Position numbers and translations under genes: made by a program. Below the pieces are notes generated by a model, which worked only from the letters and a program-made list of their open reading frames with translations, was not told the DNA's origin and searched no databases. Shown here piece after piece: positions 43,715 to 53,009 of a DNA stretch of 64,000 nt; position 1 is the first letter of the stretch, and every line of letters begins with the position of its first letter. This DNA comes from Allomuricauda sp. TY007 (GTDB lineage: Bacteria; Bacteroidota; Bacteroidia; Flavobacteriales; Flavobacteriaceae), in assembly GCF_010468565.1 (NCBI RefSeq), contig NZ_WUEG01000006.1, positions 167,945 to 231,944 of the forward strand, written 5' to 3'.

Positions 43715-45703
43715 ATGAAATTTCAGGTAGTTTCCGACTTTAAGCCAACGGGCGACCAACCCGAGGCCATACGACAATTGGTAGAGGGCATTGAGTCCAA
43801 GGCCCAACATCAAACCTTACTCGGGGTTACCGGGTCGGGAAAAACATTTACCGTGGCCAATGTGGTGGAATCGGTTCAGAAACCTACCTTGGTTTTGGCG
43901 CACAACAAGACCCTGGCCGCACAATTGTATTCGGAGTTCAAACAATTTTTTCCCAATAATGCGGTGGAATATTTTGTATCCTACTACGATTACTATCAGC
44001 CAGAGGCCTATATCCCCACGAGCGGACTTTATATTGAAAAAGACCTCTCCATAAACGAGGATATCGAGAAACTACGATTGAGCACTACCTCCTCTCTCCT
44101 ATCAGGAAGACGTGATGTACTTGTGGTGGCTTCCGTTTCCTGTTTATACGGTATCGGAAACCCTGTAGAATTTCAAAAGAACGTTATCACCATTCACAGA
44201 GATCAGGTCATCTCAAGAACAAAATTCCTAAAGCAATTGGTACAGAGTCTTTATGCTAGAACCACTGCGGATTTCAGAAATGGTAATTTTAGGGTAAAAG
44301 GTGATGTGGTGGATGTGTTTCCCGGTTATGCCGACCATGCCTTCCGCATTCATTTTTTTGGTGATGAAATTGAGGAAATCGAAGCATTGGATCCCTACAA
44401 CAATAACGTCATTGAAATATACGATACACTGAACATTTACCCGGCGAATATGTTCGTTACTTCTCCAGATGTGCTTCAGAATGCCATAAAGGAGATACAG
44501 GACGACCTTGTTAAGCAGATAGATTATTTCAAGGAAATCGGCAGACCTTTGGAAGCAAAACGCTTGGAGGAGCGCACCAATTTTGACCTTGAGATGATTC
44601 GCGAACTGGGATATTGTTCCGGAATCGAGAATTATTCCAGGTATTTGGACGGAAGAAAACCTGGAACGCGCCCCTTCTGTCTGTTGGATTATTTTCCTGA
44701 TGATTACCTTATGGTGATTGATGAAAGCCATGTAACCATACCCCAGGTACATGCCATGTACGGAGGGGATCGCTCCAGAAAAGAGAATTTGGTGGAATAT
44801 GGTTTCCGTTTACCTGCGGCCATGGATAACCGCCCGTTAAAGTTTGAAGAGTTTGAAGCACTTCAGAACCAAGTGATTTACGTAAGTGCCACCCCGGCCG
44901 ATTACGAACTGGAACTTAGCGAAGGGGTTTATGTGGAACAGATTATTCGTCCAACAGGTTTATTGGATCCCGTAATCGAGGTGCGCGCCAGTGAAAATCA
45001 AATTGATGACCTCGTGGAAGAAATTCAACAGCGGGTGGAACTGGACGAACGCACCTTGGTGACCACGCTTACCAAACGAATGGCGGAGGAACTTACCAAG
45101 TACCTGTCCAGAATTGATGTTAGATGTCGCTATATCCATAGTGATGTGGACACGCTGGAGCGGGTGGAAATTATGCAGGATTTGCGCAAAGGCCTCTTTG
45201 ATGTTCTCATTGGAGTCAATCTTTTGCGTGAAGGTTTGGATTTGCCCGAAGTGTCCCTCGTAGCCATTTTAGATGCAGATAAAGAAGGATTTTTGCGCAG
45301 CAACCGTTCCTTGACCCAAACCGTTGGGCGTGCTGCAAGAAACCTAAATGGAAAGGCGATCATGTATGCGGATAAAGTTACCGATAGCATGCAAAAAACC
45401 ATTGATGAGACCAATTATCGCCGGGAAAAACAAATGACCTACAATAAGGAAAACAACATTACCCCGATGGCCCTCAAGAAAAATCTGGACAGTGCCTTGG
45501 CAAAAAATTCGGTATCCACTTACCATTTCCAAAAAGAAGAATTGCGCGCTGCCGAGCCCGACCTAAAATATATCACGGAAGATCAAAAGGAGAAATTGAT
45601 CAGGGAGAAAAGAAAAGCCATGGAAAAAGCCGCTAAAGAACTCAACTTTATGGAAGCGGCCAAACTAAGGGACGAGATAAAAATGCTTCAGGAGAAGGAA
45701 TAA
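43715..45703 (+). CDS. uvrB: excinuclease ABC subunit B
   Basis: Damage-verification helicase of nucleotide excision repair. The 662 aa match the usual length: Walker A GVTGSGKT (38-45), the beta-hairpin YYDYYQPEAYIPTSG, the DESH box VIDESHVTIPQ, helicase motif VI QTVGRAARNLNGKAIMYAD, and a C-terminal UvrC-binding UVR domain (KAMEKAAKELNFMEAAKLRDEI). No uvrA or uvrC is adjacent, as is usual. Downstream is a strong hairpin whose T-run is on the other strand. Confidence 0.98.
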   Translation: MKFQVVSDFKPTGDQPEAIRQLVEGIESKAQHQTLLGVTGSGKTFTVANVVESVQKPTLVLAHNKTLAAQLYSEFKQFFPNNAVEYFVSYYDYYQPEAYIPTSGLYIEKDLSINEDIEKLRLSTTSSLLSGRRDVLVVASVSCLYGIGNPVEFQKNVITIHRDQVISRTKFLKQLVQSLYARTTADFRNGNFRVKGDVVDVFPGYADHAFRIHFFGDEIEEIEALDPYNNNVIEIYDTLNIYPANMFVTSPDVLQNAIKEIQDDLVKQIDYFKEIGRPLEAKRLEERTNFDLEMIRELGYCSGIENYSRYLDGRKPGTRPFCLLDYFPDDYLMVIDESHVTIPQVHAMYGGDRSRKENLVEYGFRLPAAMDNRPLKFEEFEALQNQVIYVSATPADYELELSEGVYVEQIIRPTGLLDPVIEVRASENQIDDLVEEIQQRVELDERTLVTTLTKRMAEELTKYLSRIDVRCRYIHSDVDTLERVEIMQDLRKGLFDVLIGVNLLREGLDLPEVSLVAILDADKEGFLRSNRSLTQTVGRAARNLNGKAIMYADKVTDSMQKTIDETNYRREKQMTYNKENNITPMALKKNLDSALAKNSVSTYHFQKEELRAAEPDLKYITEDQKEKLIREKRKAMEKAAKELNFMEAAKLRDEIKMLQEKE

Positions 45704-45733
45704 AAAACGCGCCCCCGCTAATGCAGGGGCGCG
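45702..45733 (-). terminator. intrinsic terminator of the hsp20 transcript, right at the uvrB stop
   Basis: CGCGCCCC (45708-45715) and GGGGCGCG (45726-45733) form a perfect 8-bp stem extended by an internal GC/GC pair around loop TAAT. The T-run (read leftwards, six T) is on the minus strand, so it ends the hsp20 transcript. It would also hinder read-through from uvrB. Confidence 0.8.
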
Positions 45734-45793
45734 CCTCAAACTAACCAACTAATCCAACCATCATGAAACACCTATAGTTGGTGTTCTAATGTT

Positions 45794-46219
45794 TTATCCT
45801 ATTTCAATCAATCGTTTTGGTTTTGGCAATGCCTCTTGTTTTTTGGGCAATGTCAATTTCAATACTCCATCCTCGTATTTGGCATCAATTTTAGACCCAT
45901 CTACAGTTTCGGGCAACGTGAAAGCTCTTTTGAACGAAGAATAAGAGAATTCTTTTCTTGTGTAGTTATCCGTGTTTTCCTCGTTCTCAGATTTTACTTC
46001 GCTGGAAATGGTCAACACATCATTGTCCACCTCAATGGTGAAATCATCTTTTTTCATACCGGGAACGGCAAGTTCCAATTCAAAACCTTCGGTATTGTCC
46101 TTTATATTCACAGCGGGCACAGAAGTATTCCACTTATCTGTTCCACCGAACCAATCAGGTCCCATAAAGTCATTCACCAAGGATGGGAAAAACAGGTTGT
46201 TTCTTTTTACTATACTCAT
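45794..46219 (-). CDS. small heat shock protein, Hsp20/IbpA family
   Basis: ATP-independent holdase that binds unfolding proteins. The 141 aa hold an N-terminal arm (MSIVKRNNLFFPSLVNDFM), an alpha-crystallin domain (about 35-130; VNIKDNTEGFELELAVPGMKKDDFTI, with the conserved FKRAFTLPETVD and the AKYEDGVLKLTLPK strand) and a short C-terminal extension with an IXI-like motif (RLIEIG). Two small palindromes lie upstream and could serve its regulation. It is monocistronic, ended by the hairpin at 45702. Confidence 0.94.
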   Translation of the reverse strand: MSIVKRNNLFFPSLVNDFMGPDWFGGTDKWNTSVPAVNIKDNTEGFELELAVPGMKKDDFTIEVDNDVLTISSEVKSENEENTDNYTRKEFSYSSFKRAFTLPETVDGSKIDAKYEDGVLKLTLPKKQEALPKPKRLIEIG

Positions 46220-46288
46220 GGCGATTCAATTTTAGTTAAACATTTAAATCACCTTGTATAAGACAAAACCTATACCAATAGAAAAAAT

Positions 46289-46335
46289 ATGCCTTTATGG
46301 CATTATTTAAGCGAAATAACATGTCATTTTGACAT
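46289..46335. promoter_or_regulatory. two small palindromes upstream of hsp20
   Basis: ATGCC-TTTAT-GGCAT (46289-46303) and ATGTCA-TTT-TGACAT (46321-46335) lie 70-116 bp upstream of the hsp20 start, next to the stop of the TerB-like gene. They may be operators of a stress regulator, or terminator-like hairpins for the upstream gene (neither has a T-run). Inferred only. Confidence 0.3.
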
Positions 46336-46736
46336 TAATTATAATGTGCCTTGAAGATATTGATAAGCACATCTGGCGGAACAATTTTGTTGGGATAACG
46401 GTGCATCACCTCTAAAACCTGACTAATGGCTGTGGGAGGCAAGCCCATTTTAAGCCCAATATTGTAAAGTGTATTGATTTCTTTTTTGTGCTGCTCCTGA
46501 TCTATGTTCATAAGGAGAATGAGCCTATGAAACTGTACAATTCGCTCCGCTTGGGTTTTTAGGCGCACTTTGGGGGATTTTTCCTTTAACAGACCATCAA
46601 AAATATCTTTACTAACACCCAAACTTCGGGCAACTTGCAGCAAAAAATCATACTCCGACCGTTTCAAGGAATGATCTACCCTAGCAAAGGCAATCATCTC
46701 CGAAAGCATGCTCAATTTTTCCTTGTAGGTTCCCAT
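46335..46736 (-). CDS. TerB-like helical protein
   Basis: A 133-aa helical protein (from the ATG at 46736; a TTG seven codons upstream is in frame). The sequence YKEKLSMLSEMIAFARVDHSLKRSEYDFLLQVARSLGVSKDIFDGLL is the TerB/DjlA-type acidic helical domain, in which EMIAFARVDxxLxxxEYDFL carries the metal-binding acidic residues. The C-terminal half is helical with no further motif. In flavobacteria, relatives are often labelled "excinuclease ABC subunit B", which looks like a mislabel. The neighbouring uvrB is not in the same operon. Function unknown. Confidence 0.75.
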   Translation of the reverse strand: MGTYKEKLSMLSEMIAFARVDHSLKRSEYDFLLQVARSLGVSKDIFDGLLKEKSPKVRLKTQAERIVQFHRLILLMNIDQEQHKKEINTLYNIGLKMGLPPTAISQVLEVMHRYPNKIVPPDVLINIFKAHYN

Positions 46737-46796
46737 AGAAGTAGTTTTGGTTTGCAATCTTTATTAGATAACTCCAAAACACCTCGTTTTAGTACA

Positions 46797-46825
46797 TAAA
46801 AAAGCCCTGAAATTCAGGGCTTTTT
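46797..46825 (-). terminator. intrinsic terminator, probably bidirectional
   Basis: AAAAAAGCCCTGAA-A-TTCAGGGCTTTTT, a perfect 8-bp stem (46804-46811 with 46813-46820) with A- and T-runs on both sides. It follows the stop of the 111-aa secreted protein gene (46852, minus strand) by about 27 bp. Confidence 0.85.
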
Positions 46826-46851
46826 CTAACTAACTCAAACAATTCCCGTTT

Positions 46852-47187
46852 TTAAGCGGTAATTCGTACTGGAAGTTCGTAAACTCTACCTGGGGCTACA
46901 TTGTCCAATTGCACCTTTTTGTAGTTTAAACGATTTTTTACGAAACCTTCCAAAATTTCATCTTTTGTTTCTACGGAAAGTACCACTAATTCACCTTTTT
47001 CGTTCACGATAAAGCGAACTTCGGCAGTCATTTCCTTGTAATCTGCGTTGAATTGATTGTCTTTCAACATTTCATAAATCTGGCCAGAAAGATTGTTCTC
47101 TTTCGTTGGTTTTTTGCCTTCTGTTGCAAAGACACTCATTGTGGCAAATAAGGCCAATGCTACCGATACAGTTTTGAATTTTCTCAT
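46852..47187 (-). CDS. small secreted protein with TonB-C-like fold, function unknown
   Basis: A 111-aa precursor: signal peptide (MRKFKTVSVALALFATMSVFA, cleavage near residue 22) and a mature domain of about 90 residues. The pattern EVRFIVNEKGELVVLSVETKDEILEGFVKNRLNYKKV recalls the TonB C-terminal type, in which a beta hairpin precedes a helix and is followed by a last strand (YELPVRI). The resemblance is structural, not a family match. It is monocistronic: a -7 element (TATTTTTG on the minus strand at 47269-47276) lies about 82 bp upstream and a strong terminator downstream. It probably works in the periplasm. Confidence 0.65.
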   Translation of the reverse strand: MRKFKTVSVALALFATMSVFATEGKKPTKENNLSGQIYEMLKDNQFNADYKEMTAEVRFIVNEKGELVVLSVETKDEILEGFVKNRLNYKKVQLDNVAPGRVYELPVRITA

Positions 47188-47538
47188 GATTTTGTTTTTT
47201 GATTAAAATTGATGATTAACGATTTGTCAATATTTGGACTTGATTAACGCCCCTTTTTAATGACACCTCAAAAATAAGACGATTAAAAAATAAAATTGTT
47301 ACAGTTTAGTACGATTTAACAAATGTTTAATGTCCCTTACATGGGGCAAACACCTCTTTATAATAAAGAAAAAATATTCAGTTTTAAATCCATTTTTCGG
47401 AAACCGTTCAAAACGAAATAAGTACAAAAATCAATGGTTTGGTCAGAGCTAAAAAGAACGGTTTTTTGACCAAAGAAAACAAAAAAGGGCAACGTTAAGA
47501 TAACGTTGCCCTTTAACATATTTTAGGATTCTGAGAGA
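47188..47538. other. 351-bp intergenic region with sucC terminator and small-gene promoter
   Basis: Both flanking genes are on the minus strand. The right side holds the sucC terminator. Near 47269-47276 (CAAAAATA, i.e. TATTTTTG on the minus strand) lies a -7 element for the 111-aa gene. Between them I see a long AT-rich stretch with an imperfect hairpin TTTGGTCA/TGACCAAA (47438-47445 with 47467-47474) and no coding frame. Confidence 0.5.
47484..47514 (-). terminator. intrinsic terminator of sucC
   Basis: AAAGGGCAACGTTA and TAACGTTGCCCTTT form a perfect 14-bp stem around loop AGA, followed leftwards by six T. It starts 24 bp after the sucC stop. Confidence 0.9.
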
Positions 47539-48732
47539 TTAGCTCAAAACTTCCTCTACTTTATCTGCAGCTTCTTTAAACTGTACCGCTGAATGTACAG
47601 CCAAACCTGAGTTGTCAATAATTTCCTTGGCCAATTCGGCATTTGTACCCTGTAACCTAACAATAATAGGTACTTGTATGGCATCTCCCATGTTTTTATA
47701 GGCATCCACAACACCTTGGGCTACACGATCACAACGAACGATACCTCCGAAGATGTTGATCAATATTGCTTTTACATTTGGATCTTTAAGGATAATACGA
47801 AATGCTTCCTCTACCCTTTTTGCGTCTGCAGTACCTCCTACGTCCAAGAAGTTGGCTGGTTCACCACCTGCCATTTTTATCAGGTCCATAGTGGCCATCG
47901 CCAAACCGGCGCCGTTCACCATACACCCTACGTTTCCATCCAAATCAACATAGTTAAGACCAACCTCGCGAGCTTCAACCTCGATTGGGTTTTCTTCACG
48001 AAGGTCACGCATTTCCGCATAAGCCTTTCTTCTGTAAAGTGCGTTATCGTCTATGGTCACCTTGGCATCAACTGCCATAATTTTATCATCGGAAGTCTTC
48101 AAGACTGGGTTAATTTCAAAAAGACTGGAATCACTCTCAACATATGCCTTGTACAAAGACATCACAAACTTCACCATCTCTTTGAACGCAGTTCCGGACA
48201 ACCCAAGATTGAATGCGATTCTTCTTGCTTGGAAAGGCAATAGTCCCAATCCCGGGTCCACCTCTTCAGTAAAAATCAAATGTGGTGTTTTTTCGGCTAC
48301 TTCCTCAATATCCATACCTCCTTCGGTAGAATACATGATCATGTTTTTTCCTGTCCCTCTATTTAGAAGAACGGACATATAAAATTCACTGGTTTCGCTA
48401 TCACCTGGATAGTATACATCCTCGGCCACCAAAACTTGGTGTACTTTTTTACCTTCGGCAGATGTTTGTGGGGTAACCAAGTTCATTCCTATAATGTTAC
48501 CTGCCAACTCTTCAACTTCCTTCAAGTTTTTGGCGAGTTTTACACCACCACCCTTACCTCGTCCACCAGCATGTACTTGCGCTTTGATTACGTGCCATCC
48601 GGTTCCGGTTTCTTCTGTAAGTTGTTTTGCGGCATCTACCGCTTCTTTGGCGTTGTGGGCAACTATACCCCTCTGGATCCTAACTCCAAAACTCGCTAAA
48701 ATCTCTTTTCCTTGATATTCGTGAAGATTCAT
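47539..48732 (-). CDS. sucC: succinate-CoA ligase [ADP/GDP-forming] subunit beta
   Basis: Beta subunit of succinyl-CoA synthetase, the substrate-level phosphorylation step of the citric acid cycle. The 397 aa begin MNLHEYQGKEILASFGV and show the ATP-grasp domain (KAQVHAGGRGKGGGVKLA), EINPVL (succinate and ADP side), and GGTADAKRVEEAFRIIL, then NIFGGIVRCDRVAQGVV in the ligase domain. sucD is not adjacent, which is common in Bacteroidota. It is monocistronic with its own promoter and a strong terminator. Confidence 0.97.
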   Translation of the reverse strand: MNLHEYQGKEILASFGVRIQRGIVAHNAKEAVDAAKQLTEETGTGWHVIKAQVHAGGRGKGGGVKLAKNLKEVEELAGNIIGMNLVTPQTSAEGKKVHQVLVAEDVYYPGDSETSEFYMSVLLNRGTGKNMIMYSTEGGMDIEEVAEKTPHLIFTEEVDPGLGLLPFQARRIAFNLGLSGTAFKEMVKFVMSLYKAYVESDSSLFEINPVLKTSDDKIMAVDAKVTIDDNALYRRKAYAEMRDLREENPIEVEAREVGLNYVDLDGNVGCMVNGAGLAMATMDLIKMAGGEPANFLDVGGTADAKRVEEAFRIILKDPNVKAILINIFGGIVRCDRVAQGVVDAYKNMGDAIQVPIIVRLQGTNAELAKEIIDNSGLAVHSAVQFKEAADKVEEVLS

Positions 48733-48757
48733 CTGTGAATTTACTTTTGTTTGAAGA

Positions 48758-48765
48758 CAAAAATA
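48758..48765 (-). promoter_or_regulatory. -7 element of the sucC promoter
   Basis: CAAAAATA on the plus strand is TATTTTTG on the coding strand, an exact TAnnTTTG, 26 bp before the sucC ATG. A TTTG further upstream is only 14 bp away, short of the usual spacing. Confidence 0.45.
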
Positions 48766-48850
48766 GAAAACACCGCTGACAAATTGAAGATGTTAAATGA
48801 TTAATTAAAGATATGCACCTATAAATTGCATCTTTTGTTCCATGGAATCA

Positions 48851-49489
48851 CTACAACTTAAAATCTTGAAAGTCCAAAGGGTCAAAATTTTTGAAATGCC
48901 CGTTCATTTCAATTACCTCTTTGGTGCGGTTCACCTTGTTGAGCACATGGGCCGTTGCCTCCAAATGGGCCTTGATAAAATTCAAGCGGTCCGTCTCTTT
49001 GGTCATCAGCAATAATTCATATTCTTGCTCAAAGGAAAGACCCATTTTATGGGCAAGCGAATAACTGTTGAATTGCTTTGGAGATGTTTTGGTAAAGGGT
49101 ACGTCCATAATATCATACAGCTCTTCCACTTTTTGAAGCACTTCATCCCTTAAGTTTTCGTCGGCATCGTTCTCGACATCCAAAAACTCGACCTCACCGC
49201 CACCATAAAGCTTGCCTTCCATCTGCTTTTCAAAACTCAGCACCTTAAAAACTTGACGCGCCACGCAAACGACATCCATCTCACCGGTATCATAAGTATT
49301 CACCACCTCCACCAATTGCACCTCGGTGCCATAGGAAATAGAATTGTTGATATAAACCGGAACACCAAAGGTCATAGCTTCCCTTCTACAATCGTTTATC
49401 AATTGTTTGTAGCGGTCTTCAAAAATATGCAGCGGTACCGTTTCTCCTGGATAAAATACCGACTGCAATGGGAATAAGGGTAGTTTCAT
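48851..49489 (-). CDS. Lon substrate-binding (LAN) domain protein
   Basis: A 212-aa protein that has the N-terminal domain of the Lon protease but no AAA or protease part. It starts MKLPLFPLQSVFYPGETVPLHIFEDRYKQL, the LON/PUA-like signature, followed by FGVPVYINNSISYGTEVQLVEVV and a helical second half (about 110-200). Stand-alone forms are frequent in Bacteroidota and have no defined role; peptide or protein binding is inferred from Lon. It is 118 bp upstream of sucC on the other side of the sucC promoter, convergent with nothing. Confidence 0.85.
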   Translation of the reverse strand: MKLPLFPLQSVFYPGETVPLHIFEDRYKQLINDCRREAMTFGVPVYINNSISYGTEVQLVEVVNTYDTGEMDVVCVARQVFKVLSFEKQMEGKLYGGGEVEFLDVENDADENLRDEVLQKVEELYDIMDVPFTKTSPKQFNSYSLAHKMGLSFEQEYELLLMTKETDRLNFIKAHLEATAHVLNKVNRTKEVIEMNGHFKNFDPLDFQDFKL

Positions 49490-49600
49490 TGTTGCAATTT
49501 GCCTAAAAATACAGATGAAAACCTAAATCCGCAACTCCAAAAAATTATAGCTGTTTCAAATAAAACAACTTGTTATATTTTGATAAAAATGTTTTATTTC

Positions 49601-49631
49601 TTGCGTGTATAAGTAACAACATATAGTTTTG
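49601..49631 (+). promoter_or_regulatory. promoter of lysA (-33 TTG and -7 TAGTTTTG)
   Basis: TTG at 49601-49603 and TAGTTTTG at 49624-49631 are spaced by 20 bp, as expected. The -7 element overlaps the in-frame TTG at 49629, so transcription must start downstream of it and the lysA start must be the ATG at 49650. Confidence 0.65.
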
Positions 49632-49649
49632 TTCAAAATTCCGTACAAT

Positions 49650-50888
49650 ATGAATTCTAAGGACTTACTTCAGCTTACCGAGCAGTTTGGTGCACCGCTA
49701 TATGTTTATGATGCCGATAAGATTATCTCACAATATAAAAAGCTCACCAATGCTTTTAAGAGGGTACCCAATCTAAAATTGAATTATGCAGCCAAGGCTT
49801 TGTCCAATGTTAGTATTCTTAGACTATTGAACAGCTTGGGAAGTGGTTTGGATACGGTGTCCATTCAAGAAGTAAAATTAGGACTTCTGGCTGGTTTTAA
49901 ACCGGAATCCATCATTTTTACGCCCAATGGGGTTTCTTTAGAAGAAATTGAAGAAGCTGCAGCACTTGGGGTCCAAGTAAATATAGACAACCTGTCCATT
50001 TTAGAGCAATTTGGAAGTAAGCATCCTGACATTCCCGTTTGTATCCGAATCAATCCACACGTGATGGCGGGAGGAAACTCCAATATATCCGTGGGGCATA
50101 TCGATTCCAAATTCGGAATCAGCGTACATCAAATTCCACACCTATTGCGTATCGTGGAGCTGACCAACATGAACATCAACGGTATTCACATGCACACAGG
50201 TAGCGATATTTTGGATATTGATGTATTCCTCTACGCTTCGGAAATACTTTTTGAAACCGCGAAAAACTTCAAGGATTTAGAGTTTATCGACTTTGGTAGC
50301 GGGTTTAAAGTTCCTTATAAAGAAGGTGATATACAGACCAATGTGGATGAGTTGGGCAAAAAATTGACCAAAAGATTCAATGAGTTCTGCAAAGAGTACG
50401 GCAGAGAGCTTACCCTTGCTTTTGAACCGGGTAAATTCTTGGTGAGCGAAGCTGGCTTCTTTTTGGCAAAAGTAAACGTGGTAAAACAAACTACTTCTAC
50501 CGTTTTTGCCAGTATCGACTCAGGTTTCAACCATTTGATAAGACCCATGCTATATGGATCCAACCATCAAATTATAAATATTTCCAATCCAAAAGGCAGG
50601 GAGCGTTATTACTCCGTAGTGGGGTACATTTGTGAAACGGATACTTTTGGTAGCAATCGCAGAATCAACGAAATATCCGAAGGAGACATCCTATGCTTTA
50701 AAAATGCCGGTGCTTACTGTTTTACCATGGCAAGCAATTACAACTCCAGATATAGGCCTGCAGAGGTACTTTGGTATCAAGGAAAAGCCCATTTAATCAG
50801 AAAAAGGGAAACCTTTGATGATATCTTGAACAATCAAGTTGACGTTAAGGAACTTTTTGAACCATCAAAAAAGCAAACCGTAAAGTAA
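49650..50888 (+). CDS. lysA: diaminopimelate decarboxylase
   Basis: PLP enzyme making L-lysine from meso-diaminopimelate, the last step of the pathway that starts with dapD at 32258. The 412 aa form a PLP barrel with the lysine in NYAAKALSN (about residue 45), HMHTGSDI (cofactor-binding His), the glycine-rich FIDFGSGFKVPYKEGD, and EPGKFLVSEAG. The C-terminal beta domain has the catalytic Cys in GYICETDTFGSNR. The start at 49650 is fixed by the promoter. Confidence 0.96.
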   Translation: MNSKDLLQLTEQFGAPLYVYDADKIISQYKKLTNAFKRVPNLKLNYAAKALSNVSILRLLNSLGSGLDTVSIQEVKLGLLAGFKPESIIFTPNGVSLEEIEEAAALGVQVNIDNLSILEQFGSKHPDIPVCIRINPHVMAGGNSNISVGHIDSKFGISVHQIPHLLRIVELTNMNINGIHMHTGSDILDIDVFLYASEILFETAKNFKDLEFIDFGSGFKVPYKEGDIQTNVDELGKKLTKRFNEFCKEYGRELTLAFEPGKFLVSEAGFFLAKVNVVKQTTSTVFASIDSGFNHLIRPMLYGSNHQIINISNPKGRERYYSVVGYICETDTFGSNRRINEISEGDILCFKNAGAYCFTMASNYNSRYRPAEVLWYQGKAHLIRKRETFDDILNNQVDVKELFEPSKKQTVK

Positions 50889-50942
50889 CAGCAAAGCCCT
50901 ATCAGACTGTTAAAACAAATACTTTTTTGGCACAATTTTCGT

Positions 50943-50950
50943 TAGTTTTG
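50943..50950 (+). promoter_or_regulatory. -7 element before the secreted thioredoxin-like gene
   Basis: TAGTTTTG, an exact TAnnTTTG, 37 bp before the ATG at 50988. A TTTTTTGG upstream (50923-50930) is too close to be a typical -33 element. Confidence 0.5.
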
Positions 50951-50987
50951 TATTGATAAGACGACAATTACGTCAAAAACCAAGACT

Positions 50988-51503
50988 ATGCGCTCAATTT
51001 ATACCCAAATCAGTTTACTTTTTTTAGTATTTATAGGCTTTAACGCTCATGCTCAAGATATTAATTGGATATCCTGGGAAGAGGCCGTGGAACTTTCCCA
51101 AACAGATGCCCAGCCCAAAAAAATCTTTGTTGATGTCTATACTGATTGGTGTGGATGGTGCAAGAAGATGGACAAAAACACCTTTCAACACCCTGAAGTT
51201 GCCAAGTATATGCAGGACAACTTCTATATGGTAAAAATGGACGCTGAAGGTAAAGATCCAATTGTATATCAAGGCAAGACGTTCAAATTTGTCCCTTCTG
51301 GAAGAAGAGGGTATCACGAATTGGCCGCTGCTCTGCTACAAGGTAAAATGAGCTACCCAACTGTTGTTTTCCTGGACGAACAATTGAATATGCTATCTCC
51401 TGTTCCCGGTTATCAACAAGTGGAACCTTTTATGCAGATTGCCAAGTACTTCGGCGACAACATATACAAGGATAAGGACTGGCAAAGCTACGCTGGGAAA
51501 TAA
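50988..51503 (+). CDS. secreted thioredoxin-fold protein
   Basis: A 171-aa precursor: a signal peptide (MRSIYTQISLLFLVFIGFNAHAQ) and a thioredoxin domain with the redox pair C55-G-W-C58 (TDWCGWCKKMDKNTF). This is the DUF255/thioredoxin_7 type rather than TlpA or DsbA, as the KMDKNTFQHPEVAKYM segment shows. A cis-proline is visible in MSYPTVVFLD. Such periplasmic proteins are thought to reduce or repair disulfides. It is monocistronic and convergent with guaB. Confidence 0.88.
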   Translation: MRSIYTQISLLFLVFIGFNAHAQDINWISWEEAVELSQTDAQPKKIFVDVYTDWCGWCKKMDKNTFQHPEVAKYMQDNFYMVKMDAEGKDPIVYQGKTFKFVPSGRRGYHELAAALLQGKMSYPTVVFLDEQLNMLSPVPGYQQVEPFMQIAKYFGDNIYKDKDWQSYAGK

Positions 51504-51536
51504 ACTCCACTCCCCAGCAAGCTATATTGTTTTTAA

Positions 51537-53009
51537 TTACCTACTATAATTTGGACTTTCTTTGGTAATGGTCACGTTATGCGGGTGACTTTCGTGAATA
51601 CCGCTTGATGTAATTTTGACAAAACGAGCATTGTTCTTCAAGGTCTCGATGTCCTTGGCTCCGCAATAGCCCATACCAGCGCGTAGTCCACCAATAAATT
51701 GGTGCATACTCTCCACCAATTCGCCTTTGTACGGCACTCGTCCCACAATCCCTTCGGGAACCAGTTTTTTAATATCGTCCTCAACATCTTGGAAGTATCG
51801 GTCCTTACTACCTTTTTTCATAGCTTCCACAGAGCCCATTCCACGGTACGATTTAAATTTACGGCCTTCGTAAATAATAGTCTCACCCGGAGATTCTTTG
51901 GTACCGGCCAACAAAGAGCCCAACATCACTGTATCAGCTCCAGCCGCCAATGCCTTGGGAATATCTCCTGTATAACGGATACCTCCATCGGCAATTACGG
52001 GAATACCGGTTCCTTTTAATGCGGCAGAAACCTCCAAAACTGCGGAAAACTGTGGAAAACCCACACCGGCAACCACTCGAGTGGTACAAATGGAACCAGG
52101 TCCAATACCCACTTTTACGGCATCGGCACCTGCCTCGACCAAATATTTTGCAGCTTCGGCAGTAGCAATGTTGCCTACCACCACTTCCAATTCCGGAAAT
52201 GACTTCTTCACTTCCTTTAAAATACTGACCACACCTTTGGTGTGACCGTGAGCCGTATCAATAATTATGGCATCCACACCTGCCTTTACCAATGCTCCGG
52301 CCCTATCAACAGCATCGGCCGTTACCCCTATGGCAGCAGCTACACGCAAACGTCCATACTGATCTTTATTGGCAATTGGTTTTTGGGTAAGTTTTGTAAT
52401 ATCCCTAAACGTAATCAATCCAATAAGCTCGTCCTTATCATTGACTACGGGTAGTTTTTCAATTTTATTTTCCTGTAGAATTACCTCTGCCTGTTGTAGT
52501 GAAGTACCCTCTGCTACCGTAACCAAATTTTCGGAAGTCATTACATCGGCTATGGGCCTATCATCATTTTTCTCAAAACGAAGGTCGCGATTGGTTACGA
52601 TACCAATAAGCCTTTTATTGTCATCCACAATTGGGATTCCACCAATACTATGCTCTTTCATGCTTGCCTTGGCATCTCGAACCACGGACTCCAAAGGAAG
52701 GGTTACCGGGTCCATGATCATACCACTCTCGGCACGTTTTACCTTTCTGACTTTAAGCGCCTGCTGCTCAATCGTCATATTTTTATGAAGAACGCCAATA
52801 CCGCCCTCCCTTGCCATGGCAATGGCCATACGCGATTCGGTTACCGTATCCATGGCCGCAGAAACAATCGGCACATTTATGGTGATGTTCTTTGTAAATT
52901 TTGATTGAATATTTACTTCTCTGGGAAGTACTTCGGAGTAAGCGGGCACAAGAAGAACGTCGTCGTAAGTTAGACCTTCCCCTACAATTTTGTTTTGGTG
53001 AGCTTCCAT
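51537..53009 (-). CDS. guaB: IMP dehydrogenase
   Basis: NAD-dependent oxidation of IMP to XMP, the committed step of GMP synthesis. The 490 aa have the catalytic loop with Cys ([20 protein letters not shown]), the flap ([18 protein letters not shown]) and two CBS domains (about 95-210) inserted between strands of the barrel. It starts [25 protein letters not shown], the universal N-terminal block. The length is normal. It shares a divergent region with the DUF6686 gene. Confidence 0.97.
   Translation of the reverse strand: MEAHQNKIVGEGLTYDDVLLVPAYSEVLPREVNIQSKFTKNITINVPIVSAAMDTVTESRMAIAMAREGGIGVLHKNMTIEQQALKVRKVKRAESGMIMDPVTLPLESVVRDAKASMKEHSIGGIPIVDDNKRLIGIVTNRDLRFEKNDDRPIADVMTSENLVTVAEGTSLQQAEVILQENKIEKLPVVNDKDELIGLITFRDITKLTQKPIANKDQYGRLRVAAAIGVTADAVDRAGALVKAGVDAIIIDTAHGHTKGVVSILKEVKKSFPELEVVVGNIATAEAAKYLVEAGADAVKVGIGPGSICTTRVVAGVGFPQFSAVLEVSAALKGTGIPVIADGGIRYTGDIPKALAAGADTVMLGSLLAGTKESPGETIIYEGRKFKSYRGMGSVEAMKKGSKDRYFQDVEDDIKKLVPEGIVGRVPYKGELVESMHQFIGGLRAGMGYCGAKDIETLKNNARFVKITSSGIHESHPHNVTITKESPNYSR

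Noticed and set aside
45743..45781. CCAACTA/TAGTTGG inverted repeat and a four-codon MKHL frame between uvrB and hsp20
   Set aside because: Seven-base stem with a long loop and no T-run; a four-codon frame is expected by chance. I do not claim a leader peptide.
47674..48243. Plus-strand 189-aa frame opposite sucC
   Set aside because: Antisense of sucC; unusual composition (many His, Cys, Tyr) and no supporting promoter or conserved pattern.
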